From Otis tarda (taxonomy: Eukaryota > Chordata > Aves > Otidiformes > Otididae): 64,000 nucleotides of DNA. The notes beneath the pieces were generated by a model. That model ran no database searches and was not told the DNA's origin. It worked only from the letters and a program-made list of their open reading frames with translations. This document shows, piece after piece, positions 37,411-48,620 of the stretch. The stretch is from NCBI GenBank assembly GCA_026413225.1, contig CM048553.1, positions 133,702,190-133,766,189 on the forward strand, given 5' to 3'. Position numbers and translations under genes: made by a program. Every line of letters begins with the position of its first letter. The first letter of the stretch is position 1.

Positions 37411-39220
37411 TGCTGCTAAAGCATATTTATTTTGAATGTGTTCTCCCATCTCAAGTATTTTCAGACATGTCTCTATTTCACAAATAAGTCAATTTTAAAA
37501 AGTTATGCAGAATTTGTCATACAAAAGCCACAGAAATCATACAGTGCACATACTTCCCAAGAAACAATGATGAACACATACAATTTACAATTTACAGTAA
37601 TAAAAGTACAGTGAAATGCCTAAAAAGTTTCTATCCTTGTCAATGGGAATTAAAAAAGTAAAATTAATATAAGTCTGGCTTTTTTGACAACACCTTTAAA
37701 TAGCAGGCTGATCTCATTAATGTTACTCATCTAGCATTAGATACAACTTAAATATTTCTGCAAAACCTGCAAAAATCAACTGATATAAAAGACTGAAATT
37801 TGTAATAGAAGATCCACTGAAACTTCAAGACAAAGAACACTGTTTGTCAAAATAAAAATAGTGGGACAGTAGTACAAAAAAATCAGGTTTTCCAAAGCAT
37901 TGCTGTGTCTTGACTGGACCACCAATGAGAAGACTTTGTTTGGGACACTTTAGACATAGAAAAATTAGTCTAAAAACTGATCTAAGTTAAATCTTTTTTT
38001 TTTTAAAGTGCATTAATTATTGGAACAGTACACCGGTACTTTTAACAATCTTAAATACAAAAAATCAACCAACCAGTACAGTTTTCAAAGTCTAGAACAA
38101 CTGACACCAATAATGAAATTACAAATATTTCTTAGATTTATAAATCCTTTAGGTTTAGAGATGTATCCTCTTTTGTGTCTGTACACTCTGTAATACAATG
38201 GAAACCTAATCCTGCCTGGTCACAGCTTTCATAACTTACAGAAAATTATGTAAAAAATCTGAACTATGGGTTTATTTTTTCACCATCTGAGTTACTGTAA
38301 ACTCTCTTAGATTTTAATGATTCCTTAGACTTTGAAACATACTCATCCATGGAGAAACTCAAGCAAAATTAACAAGAATTACAACTGCCAAGAATAAACT
38401 AGAGGACCTAGTATCAGCTGATTCCAATGGTCAAATGTAAATCATAATTCATCTTATTTTACAGTAAGTCCACTTGGTGATAGAAGGTGTGCTCAGAACT
38501 TATTTCAGGGACATGCACATATTTTCTGGCACAATAAATATTATTTTTGCAACTGTAATGAATTTGCAAGCGTAGTGGTCACAGTAAGAGGCTAAAGAAG
38601 AGATTGTGTTTATCTACCATAAGAAAGGTAGAATGATGACTACAAAAACAATGATAGCTAAGTAACGAAGACTTTAAATTAGAGCCAAAACTACAGACAA
38701 CTAAAGTTTGGAAATGTGTGAACTATAACTTTACAAAAACTGTAACCAGGTAAGGAAATGTATACACTGATTACACTGAAGAAAACCACAGACAAGATAG
38801 AGAAAGACTGGATAAACAATAATGCCTTCATCTTTGGGGGTTCAGGATCAGATGTGATGATGTGGTGTTAAGACAGTGAATTTTGTTCCACTTAAGGAAC
38901 TAGACATTTTTATTTACCTATACATCAAAGAGTGTCTTGCTATTCCTTCCAGTGTAGCATAAAACTTGAAAATATTAGTTTTATATATTTGCTTATTTTT
39001 GTAGATCTTTACATAACCATGATGTTAAATTGAAATACTTAACAGTAAAAGCTTACTTGGAACATTGGCCCAATCTAAAACACTACAAAGCAGTCACATC
39101 TGTACTGAAAGACTACCACCTATTTGTCTATCTTTTTATCAGGTTCAAGGTGTAGAACAACCATCACATGAGAGTATGAGACAACATTATATAATTACAT
39201 TTAAGATGTAGTTTTGGTGC
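37411..39220 (-). other. IMPA1: Probable IMPA1 3' UTR
   Basis: From the stop codon at 39221 the minus strand continues as T-rich noncoding sequence with no further coding exon. Reading minus, candidate AATAAA signals lie at 38909-38914, 38271-38276 and 37426-37431. The last is followed by a GT/T-rich stretch typical of a cleavage region. The exact end is inferred; use of the nearer signals would give a shorter UTR. Confidence 0.45.
37426..37431 (-). other. IMPA1: Candidate distal polyadenylation signal of IMPA1
   Basis: AATAAA on the minus strand, about 1.8 kb after the IMPA1 stop, with a GT-rich downstream stretch (GATGTGCTTCC). Choice of this site over the two nearer ones is inference. Confidence 0.4.
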
Positions 39221-39339
39221 TCAGTTAGTTGCATCATCCCTTTTCAGAGGAATTATTTGAAGTGCTTTGGCTATTCTCTCTCCTATAGCTCGACTACTTG
39301 CTGCAATTATTCTTCGAGACATCAAATCAAATGGTCCCC
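39221..39339 (-). CDS. IMPA1: IMPA1 coding exon 8 and stop
   Basis: 119 bases after acceptor TTTCTAG, encoding [20 protein letters not shown] and ending LKRDDATN then TGA at 39223-39221. The C-terminal tail differs from the human DDED ending, which is the variable part of the family. Confidence 0.96.
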
Positions 39340-42300
39340 CTAGAAATCAAAGCAAGCAAAGTAACTAGCTTATATCTGGAGAAAATTAAAAGTTGTTAAG
39401 AAAGTGTGCATTGAAAAAACCCAAGTGTAAATTATACATTACTACTTAGGACCAAGTTTGGCCCCTGGATAAAAATGCATTTATGGCAACGGGTACGTCA
39501 CATGAGTTGCATTTAAATTCTCTTCAGTGTACATTTACTGTCTTTTTACACTCTTCCAGGTGCTCGGCCAAGAGAGTAAAGGTTGTCTTGTAGCTTAAGC
39601 TTGACTGTCTCTTTGTCTATTAACTGGATGGGAATTCTGTTCAGTAGTGGTAACTTGGAAAGAGGACTGAAAAACCTCTTTGCCTTCTCACTTCAGCTAT
39701 GTTTTGCTCCCAATTAGCTATTTAAAAGGACAAAAGAGTACCACACATGCCTGTGTATTTACCTGATACGTCTAGCAGTACTCCCCCTGCTTCAGTAACA
39801 ATGATTCCAGCCCCTGCCATATCCCAGCAGTGAATCCCCATTTCATAATAGGCATCAGCTCCACCCGTTGCCACAAGGCACATGTTCACAGCTGCTGTAC
39901 CAACAGCTCTAATCCTAAAGGAGACACAATTGGTTTTTTTAATTGAGAACAGTTTGTCAGAAAGTCACAATGTCTGTGTACACTGCACAGAGAACACAAA
40001 AACATCATACACAAAGGGAAGTGAGCTAGAGAAATGTGATGGAATGCTGCAGTGAAACAAATAAAAAATTCAGAATAAAGTTTTGCTTAAGTAGCTTGAA
40101 GAGATCTTTGAATTAGTCATTTTCCAGAAATAATATTTATGAATTCTATTAAACAATTTTGTTTCAGAATGAAAACACATGTTGAACAACTTCTTAACCT
40201 AAAACATATTATGGAAGGTATCTACCCATGAAACAATTAGAGATATTCTACTTTGCTTTTTGAATACAACAATTCAAGTAGAGTGTACACTGTTCTCAGC
40301 ATTGAAAAAAAAGTTACTTCAGTTTCTTTGGTGATGCTCAGTAAGCACCTCTGACTTGCAAAAACCCGTAACAGCAGTAATCACAAAAAATAAATTCCAC
40401 AGCATAAATTTGGTCTGGATAACTTCATCAAAACCCTTGTGTTACAAATTCCAGTTTCTTTTGGAAATGCTGATGCACTTAGTAAGTAAGTGGGAATTGC
40501 ACAAATAATTGCAGTTATTTCAATTATCAGTAAAACGTACATTCAATTGTAACTGATAGCAGATAAATTACTGCAAGAAGCAACTTAAATCAACTCCAAT
40601 CTCAACTTGTTGTTTACAAATAAAATGCCAAAGTTGAACTGATAACATACCTAAAATGTATTCCCTACTTAAAAGTTAGCATATATTCTCAATGACATCA
40701 GAAGACTTTTTGAAAGTACAAAAAAATCTACCTGTTAAGTGTCAGAACAAGAATCCTGAGAATCTCAGCATAAAACTATTAGATCAGAAACATAAGTAGG
40801 GTTGAGTAACCAAGAACTGTCTGCTGAAAACACCTGTAGAGATAAAATGGTGTGGGGAAATCTAGGCTTAAGCTTATCTTGAGGAAAGGAAGCAGGGAAC
40901 GTAACCAAAATAAGAGCATTTTATGGACAATTTCACCTACTTGGACAAATTAAAAAAAAATTGTATAGTGTTGAAAGAGGAAAGGGAGATCTACTTTCAT
41001 CTTCTGAAATAGATAAAGAAAACCAACAATGATTTTCATTACTACAGGGAAACTAATAAATGTAATATAGATTCTGTTTATGCAGTTTTACTCTTTGTCT
41101 GTCTCTGAAAAAAAAAACCTCACAAAATTGCTTTTCATTTTTTTAAGTAGTAAATACAATACATTTTAGTCCTATGAAACCGAACACGCTTCACTTCTCA
41201 ATACTGATTGTCAGCCTTCTCTTACACGTGTCCCAGTTTGAAAAGTTAAGCACACTTAGAGTTTCTCTGCAGAAGCTACTAGAGGAAAACATTTAAACCA
41301 CATTTCACTTTTAAGGTGTCAAATGTAATGCAACCAATCCTTCCTAAAAATGATCATATTTACATATTTACAATATTAACACTATCAGTAAAAATAAAAA
41401 ATAGGAAGTATCTTACCCGTGAATAGGAATACTGAGAAGTCTTTCCATGTTAGAAAGAATTATTTTTATAGTCTCTGGATCACGATTTGATCCCAATTCT
41501 GTTACTAAAAGGGATTTTGTAATGTCTGGAAAAAAAAAAAATAAAACCTCACTTTTCCAATAGCACAACTTATATAATAACAGTAATTAGCAGAGTTTAC
41601 TTCATTGCTTTCTTACAAGTCTGAATAAAAGTAAGGTATTTTAATATAAATATTACATGTATTGAATGTATAAAAAACTGTTCTTATGTGGAAAATGGCA
41701 AGGAAAAAAAAATACAGTGAACAAAGCATGATCTGGTTCAATTGTACATATACATTAATCAATGTCATTAGTAAATACAATTCTACTGCTGTAAAAATAA
41801 GAACAGTCCTCAGATCTTTAAAGGTCCCACTTTCAGTGTAAATTTTACTTCACATATCACTCATAAGAGTGATACTGATTTAAACCACTAGTTCACGCCT
41901 GGAAGAAGTTGAATTGTTTGGCAGATTCGTTACAGACTCTAAAGAACAATCACAGATATGTTACAGGCATATAGGGAATTAAAAACAAACAGACAGACAC
42001 ACACACACACAGAACACAGATACATAGGGAATAAAATCTTCAATTGCTGAGTCCTGATTTTGCAAAGATCGTATGCATCAAAGAGAACATAAAAGCTCTC
42101 TCAAAACTAAACAACCCACAGCCAAAAAAAGCCTGTTTTGCAAAGCAAAACTATGAGGTAAGAAACAGGAATACATCCAGGTCTAAAACTATTTGCAAAA
42201 CAAATGTAATTAGTAGAAATAAGCTACTCAATTCAGCTTACCTTCTTGGCCAGATACTTGAAGTTTTTGACCATTGCAAAATGCACCTTTTCCTTTTCTG

Positions 42301-45300
42301 GCAGTATACATCTTGTCTTCTACACAACTATACACAATTCCAAACTCTATCTGTAAGAAAAAGTAAAGATATCTTGAGTTTTTTTTCCTTTCTTCCTATT
42401 TACTGTGAAAATACAGCTCTTAGTTATAACTAGCAACAAGGAATTAATTTGGTTTTGCTTGATTAGATATTAAGTAATAAAAAGTATACCTTTTTGTTTA
42501 CAACAAAGCCAATTGAAACTGCCACAAATGGAAACCTACAAAACAAAACATTTCACTAATTTATAGTGAGATACTATGCTTCTTTCATTACCATGCTTAC
42601 TCTTAATAAAAACAATGTTCAGTTAAACGTAATGTATATTTCAAAAAGAAACTTGGACTACATAGGAAATACTAGTTTTCTGAAACTGGCACAATTTACT
42701 ATGAAAATAGACCCAACAACACCAATTACCATTTAAAATGCAAACTTTTCTTCCCACTGAAACTAAGCCTGTTACAGCTTATGGACTGTCATCTCTGTTA
42801 CAGCTGTTACTAGTCTAGGGACTGTCATTTCATAGCCAAAGAAAACAAGCAAGCCTTTATGGTACTAACCTTTCTCAGAAGGAACTAGGTGACCACAATG
42901 GTCTCATTAAAAGAAGCAAGTCACCTCTACCCCCATCTCCACTTTCTCCAGCACAGCAACGAGAAAGATAGATATTGAAGTGAGAAGGAAGAATGCAGAG
43001 GGAAGAGTGAAGGCAGGGGGAGTGTATAGTACATGGTGGGCTGCATCGCGGTCTGTTTTTAACAATAAACCAATTTACTTTTTTATTATTATTTTTTACT
43101 CTTCAAAATTTGCAGTTCCAAAACATTTGCTTTACTACTATCTGGAAAAAATACAGACTTTTAAGTCCGTAAATCCAGCAGAATGGGTTCTTTTCTTACA
43201 GCTTTTCTGAATATGCTATTCAGCAGGATTCAGCAGCTGCTTAAAGCTGTGGCGCACATAGTGGTAGTCATTTCAAAACTGGAACCAAATATGCTCAGAA
43301 AAGCTTATCAGGGCCAAAATCTGTCGTGTTTCAAAGACAGAAGGAATGGGCAATCAGCCTATTATTACACCAAAAGGCTTCTCCTCATCCTGGTGCAAAA
43401 TACCACTAGATACTTACTGGCAATATTCTGCTTTCTTTCATGGTAGTGGCTCCTAAACCCCAAGGAATTAGAAATTTCTTGGAAATCAGCACTGGAGTTA
43501 CTATCACCTCTCCGAAGATGCTGCAACTCCTAATTCTGAGTCCTGTTGCTGTACTGCTAAAATCTGCCCACCTGTCTTTGGCTTCCATGCCAAAGGCTGC
43601 TGACCCCTGCTATATAGTACAAGCCTCTTGTGGAACAACTGCTGTTGGTTACAGAGTGAGAGTATTATAATACTTACAGGAATATTAAAATGATTACAAA
43701 AACTGCCCAATGGCTCTTAATAAATGCAAATAGCAATTTGTAACTATTAACAATTTCATAGTGTCTCTTTTAAAGCAATGTAGAAGTTAAAAAACCTTAG
43801 TTTCATGGAACTGGAGAAAGAAAAAAGGTAATCAGTTGAAGATGCTAACATAAAAAAATGAAAGGTGGACCTGTGTACAAAGTTGGTAGTTCCATCAATG
43901 GGGTCTATAATCCAGGTGGGGTTATCTGTCAAAACGCTGCCCTCTCCAGCTGCAACAGATTCTTCTCCGATGAAGCTAGAGTAGCAAACATATTTAAAAG
44001 ATACAAAGAAATTGCTTAAAATGTCTAAATTACAACACTGTCCTTGAAATTAAAAGTACTTGTTTTGAACTGTAAAATTATTGGGATGTGCCTAAATGAG
44101 TGAATTCTCTTTTTTTTTTTGCATGTTAAATTCATCATATATTACTCAACCTATGAAAAGTATGCATCAAACACATGCTTTCCTCCACAAAAATGTAAAA
44201 TGAGGATAACTGCTCAGAGTAAACAAATAAGGTCCCTTTAATACTGATTAGGAGTTTTATGATTAAAAAGATGATTGCTCAGAAAGAAACAGCATGTTTC
44301 CTAAAAGCAGCAGATCTTCACCAAGGGAAGAGAGAGACTGAATAGTTATTTAGGTGGATAAGCAATTCACTAGAAAGAGAAATTCAACACCAGCCAGGTC
44401 TAATGTGGTATCAATTATCTAAAAGAAAAACAAGCTAAAATATTCTAAAATATTTATCAATGTCACAGAAACTGTTATTTCAAGATCATTCCACAAGTTT
44501 GTATGCTTACACTAATTTTGCTAGGTTACAGACATTTTGCATCACCTCCGTTGTTCCAATTCTATGCATATTTATTATGTTTCACATATAGAGCTACCAT
44601 AAGAAAGTCTTCAAGAAAATTTAAGAAAAATTAGCAAACTCACTTTAAGGAAACTGTATTAAACTTGAGTCATTATGTCAAAATGGGAAAGAAATTGCTG
44701 CGTAAGTAAAAGTAAGTAAAATACATACAATTCATCCTTCAAGAATAAATTTATTTTGGGTCAGCAAGGAGGGGCACAGGGAGGAAAAAAAAAGGGAAGA
44801 GAAATAAAAAAAATCAGTACTTTGTATGACAGACTTTCAGTTATGCATAATCAGAAGATCCTGTCTTCTTTTAAGGATGTTTGATGTTCTTAAATTGCAT
44901 GAGATTTGCCAAAGGCACATTCAGTCCTGTGGCACCCATCCAGTACAGACAGCGAAGGTGTGCTAGTTTCATCAGCCAACAGCAGATAAGAAATTTAGGT
45001 TTCAGGTATCTTGGGGCCATGTTTGATTCTCCAACACAAATAACTAAGAAGGTATTTACAGCTGGCTCAACTAGAAGTGACTTTCAGCACAAGTTTTGAA
45101 CAAGGCTAAACTCATGTCAGTAGATCCTGGGGACACGTTGTGTTGTTACTGCATTCCTGGGCAAGACTTCAACCCACTACTACTCTAAAATATTCAATAT
45201 CTTGAGGGTAAGGGAGAATTCTGTAACTTTCCAGCATTTCAATCGTAATGAAATTTTACCAAGCAAAATCATAAACTTTCCATTGTCTTCTTCCAGTCAC

Positions 45301-46718
45301 CTGTCTCCTTCTTCTATCAAAAGTGTATTGATAATAAGTCATACCTGTGAGAAGGATACTTTTCTTTTATCGAAGAAATAATGAAGTTTTCTACTTTTTG
45401 ATCAGTTTCTGTCACTAGATCTACTGGTGAACTTTTAGTCATAACAGATATTTCTTCTTTGAGTGCTCCACGGATTATCTGTTAACAAAAAAAAAAAAAA
45501 AAAAAAAAATCTTTCTCCATTAACAGTATGGAAAATACTAGTTTTCCCAAAACTGTGAGTACCATTTTTACTGTAATTTTCTATACTGCACATATAAAAC
45601 ACAAACACAAGCAGCAACAAAACCTGGATTTAACTGCAGGAGCTGGGGCTTATCCTTCCATCTATCTCCAGTCCCTATTCAGCATAAACTTTTACATGAT
45701 CTTAAATCTAAGTACTACAAGAAGATCCATGGGTACATAAAACTGAGCACTATTTTGTTAGGACAAGTTTTAGATTTATAAATTTAAATACCAGAGTTGA
45801 ATGAAACACTTAAGACTGACCTTAAGTCAGCTATTTTTAGCCAGACCCTGCCTTTATGATCTTAAAACTATCAGAATCAGCTTAAGCAAGAATCCATGCC
45901 TCACAGCCCACGAAATTATTTTACCGTAACTTAGAAAGATTTTCTGAGAGGAGACTTTTATGAGGTCATTGCAGAGACAATGTTCTGCAGATTCTGCAGC
46001 TCCAGGGGACAGAATTAGTGCATGTGCCATCTTGTCTGGCTTCAGCATTCAAATGTACCAAGCAGAACTGAACATTTGGTAACCACTCTTATGCTGAGGC
46101 TCTGCCATGATGTGTAAACTCTTTCTTGTTCTAAGCCATCTTAGACCACAAATGGGCAAAGTACCACCACTGCCAGGGATGCTTCTTGTTTATACAAGTA
46201 AAGCAGTCTTCACGAACAGAACACGATATGGTATCTTGTGCCAATAACAAGCCACTGTATAAAGTTGATTAAGGTGTTCGCAAGAAAGACTGTCAACAGC
46301 TTTCAGGTGGTAAAATACTAATGTAGATGGGTGTTGTTTAAGGGGAAAAACAGATGCTTTTTGTTTACCACAATTCAGATTTTTTTTTTTAAATCAAATT
46401 TAAGGAACGAAAGATACTCCTTAATCTTTAATCAGACTCCAGTCCAAATAAAAGTGCAAAGTTGTTGTCTTAAACTAACCAAGCTGTAGACAGGAAAGAC
46501 ACTCCAATCTTGAACTTGAACATCATTGAACGATTCTGCTAATTTACGTTTTTGACAAAACCCTCCTCAGAGGAATATCCAACACCAAACTCCTCCAAAA
46601 GCTATATACATACTAGACTCAAGAAATAACATTATTATTTATAGTTTATACTTACCTCTCCAGCTTTCCTCGCTAAAGCAACTGCATAATCCATACATTC
46701 TTGCCAAAGATCTGCCAT
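39221..46718 (-). CDS. IMPA1: Inositol monophosphatase 1, complete, eight coding exons
   Basis: Cytosolic Mg2+-dependent, lithium-sensitive phosphatase that hydrolyses inositol monophosphates to free myo-inositol, the last step of both inositol recycling and de novo synthesis. Coding exons on the minus strand, in order: 46718-46656, 45478-45345, 43975-43871, 42535-42490, 42350-42242, 41525-41417, 39914-39763, 39339-39221. All introns are GT-AG and phases match. The total is 837 bases, 278 residues plus TGA, against 277 in the human protein. Metal and substrate residues are present at the family positions: Glu70-Glu71 in FIGEES, Asp90, Asp93, Gly94 and Thr95 in DPIDGTT, and Asp220 in HCWDMAGAG. 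The start is the only ATG giving the conserved [12 protein letters not shown]. The frame is intact throughout and the gene looks functional. Expression appears driven from the CpG island near 48.3 kb via an untranslated first exon. Confidence 0.98.
39763..39914 (-). CDS. IMPA1: IMPA1 coding exon 7 (WDMAGAG motif)
   Basis: 152 bases encoding [20 protein letters not shown] and then [20 protein letters not shown]. It carries the metal-binding Asp220. The acceptor is TTTAG and the donor ATCAG|GTAAAT. Confidence 0.98.
41417..41525 (-). CDS. IMPA1: IMPA1 coding exon 6
   Basis: 109 bases encoding [20 protein letters not shown] to the conserved SIPIH just before the HGIR loop. The acceptor TCCAG follows a T-rich tract, and the donor is CACGG|GTAAGA. 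Confidence 0.97.
42242..42350 (-). CDS. IMPA1: IMPA1 coding exon 5
   Basis: 109 bases encoding [20 protein letters not shown] and on to KLQVSGQE. The acceptor is TTACAG and the donor AAGAAG|GTAAGC, which splits an Asp codon. Confidence 0.97.
42490..42535 (-). CDS. IMPA1: IMPA1 coding exon 4
   Basis: A 46-base exon encoding [15 protein letters not shown]. The acceptor is TGTAG and the donor AAAAAG|GTATAC. It is separated from exon 5 by an intron of only 139 bases. Confidence 0.96.
43871..43975 (-). CDS. IMPA1: IMPA1 coding exon 3 (metal-binding motifs)
   Basis: 105 bases, acceptor TCTAG, donor ACACAG|GTCC. It encodes [13 protein letters not shown] and, near the end, [14 protein letters not shown]. 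It therefore carries four of the principal active-site acidic residues (Glu70, Glu71, Asp90, Asp93). Confidence 0.98.
45345..45478 (-). CDS. IMPA1: IMPA1 coding exon 2
   Basis: 134 bases in phase 0 at entry; the donor is CACAG|GTATG, leaving two bases of a Ser codon. It encodes residues 22-65, including the conserved KSSPVDLVT segment and [10 protein letters not shown]. The acceptor GTTAACAG is preceded on the minus strand by an unbroken run of 23 T. Confidence 0.97.
45487..45509. repeat. A23 / T23 homopolymer at an IMPA1 acceptor
   Basis: Twenty-three consecutive A on the plus strand form, in the sense of IMPA1, a T tract ending eight bases before exon 2. It doubles as the polypyrimidine tract of that splice site. 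Length variation here is likely. Confidence 0.9.
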
Positions 46719-46737
46719 CTTTTCTTAGATGTACAGC
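46656..46737 (-). CDS. IMPA1: IMPA1 coding exon 1 (with 19 bases of 5' UTR)
   Basis: The acceptor TTTTGGTAG precedes 46737, and the ATG is at 46718-46716. It encodes 21 residues, [20 protein letters not shown] plus Glu, and ends at donor GAG|GTAAGT in phase 0. The acceptor before the ATG shows that an upstream untranslated exon exists. Confidence 0.95.
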
Positions 46738-48149
46738 CTACCAAAAGAATAGATTAACACAAAAATTATTATGGCTATTTTAAAAAAAATTCTAATTTTC
46801 TACTCCCCCTGTTATGGACTGCACTGTTTTTTCCTTGCTGGAATATGGAATTTTACCCTATCCTTTACTCTAAAAAAACCCCAACTTTAAAAGTACTAAA
46901 AGCTTAGTTTAAGTTATCAGATTTTTACTTGCATTTTGTGATTATCAAAAAGGTATAACATAAAACCATTAACAAGTACAGAGCCTCAGTCTTGAAAGTT
47001 ACATGCATATACAAGATTCCACATTTAGACACTGACCTCAATGTACATAATGGCTCTGAAAAGCAATACTGTGGTTACACACAAGCACATTCTCAAATAC
47101 AGCATACAGCTCAGGGCCTTTTTGCTTAAAAATACTAGAATCTTCACTGTAATTTATTGCAGAAGACTGCTGACATACAGCTTAGTCTATTTTTAAGTAT
47201 GGTTTACATGACTTTGAATATCTTAAATTGGAATATTAGAATCTTAAACGCAAGCTCTATCCTTTCCGTATTTTAGTCTCTCATGCTTTGTTCTAGGAGT
47301 TTATTCCAAACACAAATATGAAATGGTTTTGATTCTACATGAGCAAGTTACATTAAAAGCTACCTTCTCTTCTACGCATCTCTACTTTCATGAGCAATGT
47401 GAAATATAAATCAGCATATCATACATTATTTCTGATGCATCCCCAGTAGACTCCAAATTCATTCAATGATGCAATGGTATTCTGAATTTTGGAAGTCTGT
47501 TTCACTTTTGAGCCCTAACCCTTTCAAAAGCCTTCTGGGTATTTCCTACTTAAGAGATTCAGTCTTTAAGTGATGGCCTGGGTAACAGTTTTGTAACACT
47601 TCCAGATTCACTAAGATTAAATAAATGATCATAAAAAACCAGCACTGAAACAGTATAAAAAATCCTGTGCAATTAACATGATCCACGAGTCCTCAGTCCA
47701 ATCACCCTGATCTAATGATCCTTACCTTTTTCAGCCTTGGTCCTAAACAAGTAGAGGTGGCTAGAAAAGCTAGGTAACATGCAAAGGGTATGATGCTTCA
47801 GCTATGTTGACAATGTTCTTTACCTATCATAGCTGTTAAAGTACAGATTCTGTTATATAAAGACAGAAATAATTTGTCAAGACATAGAACTGGGTACAAC
47901 AGCACTAGATAAAGTTACTGTTACGGGTAAAGGACAGATTTGAAGTACTAGCAGAACCTTAAGTACACTGACATCCAGCACAATGCCACAGCCTCATGTA
48001 GCACAAGAAAAAATTACATTTAAAACCTCACCAAAACTGTAACTTCAGACACGTATTGTAGTTAAACACCAGTGCCTACACTGACTGGAAGAAGTGTCTT
48101 TTTTATTTCCCTTCCTTAGTTTTGTCCCCTGGTTGCCCTGTGACGAGCC

Positions 48150-48620
48150 TGTCGTACAAGCTGAGGGTGTGCATTCAGAGCAGAGGTCTGGATCCCGGGC
48201 TGGACGGGCTGAAGGGCGGCCCACACCGCCCGGCCGGGCTGAGAGCACCTCCCGCCCGCCCAGGACGCTGTGTGACCCCCGGGGCAGCAGCGCATTCCCC
48301 CTCACGGCATCGCGACATGGCGGCGGAGGAAGGAGGAAGAGGCTCACCGCTGCGACACTCCACTGCTGTCACTTCCACCGCTGTCACCTCCACCTCTGCC
48401 TGCCTGAGGCGCGCAGCTGCGCCAGCGCGCAGGCGCCAGGCGAGAAGCCGTTAACCCCGCCTCCTCCCCCCGGTGCTCTGGGACTGGCCCTGCGACTGCG
48501 CAGTGCGTGTTGGCGGGGCAGGGGAGGAAGGGCAGTGGCTGGTTGTTACAGTGGCTGCAGTAGCGGTGGGCGTGCGCGGGGATTTTAGTGTCTGCGCCGT
48601 TAAAATTACAGTTACGGTAA
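48150..48620 (-). promoter_or_regulatory. IMPA1: CpG-rich promoter region of IMPA1
   Basis: This is the densest CpG cluster in an otherwise AT-rich window (for example GGCGCGCAGCTGCGCCAGCG near 48408-48428 and GACTGCGCAGTGCGTG near 48495). It lies 1.6 kb upstream of the first IMPA1 coding exon, with no TATA box at a clear position. Because the first coding exon has a splice acceptor, an untranslated exon is expected here. Opposite-strand transcription is also possible. Confidence 0.75.
48348..48440 (-). other. IMPA1: Candidate untranslated first exon of IMPA1
   Basis: On the minus strand a good donor, GCAGCG|GTGAGC, ends an exon at 48348 inside the CpG island. The right boundary (transcription start) is a guess, because CpG-island promoters have dispersed starts. 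Other GT dinucleotides nearby could serve instead. Confidence 0.35.

Noticed and set aside
37411-39220. Possible additional exon after IMPA1
   Set aside because: No conserved coding segment is visible, the IMPA1 protein is already complete, and the sequence looks like 3' UTR.
42044-42433. 129-codon plus-strand ORF
   Set aside because: It is antisense to IMPA1 coding exon 5 and its flanking introns, with no signature of its own.
48045-48347. Minus-strand 100-codon ORF in the IMPA1 promoter region
   Set aside because: It falls within the likely first intron and CpG island, and it is not in frame with the conserved IMPA1 start.
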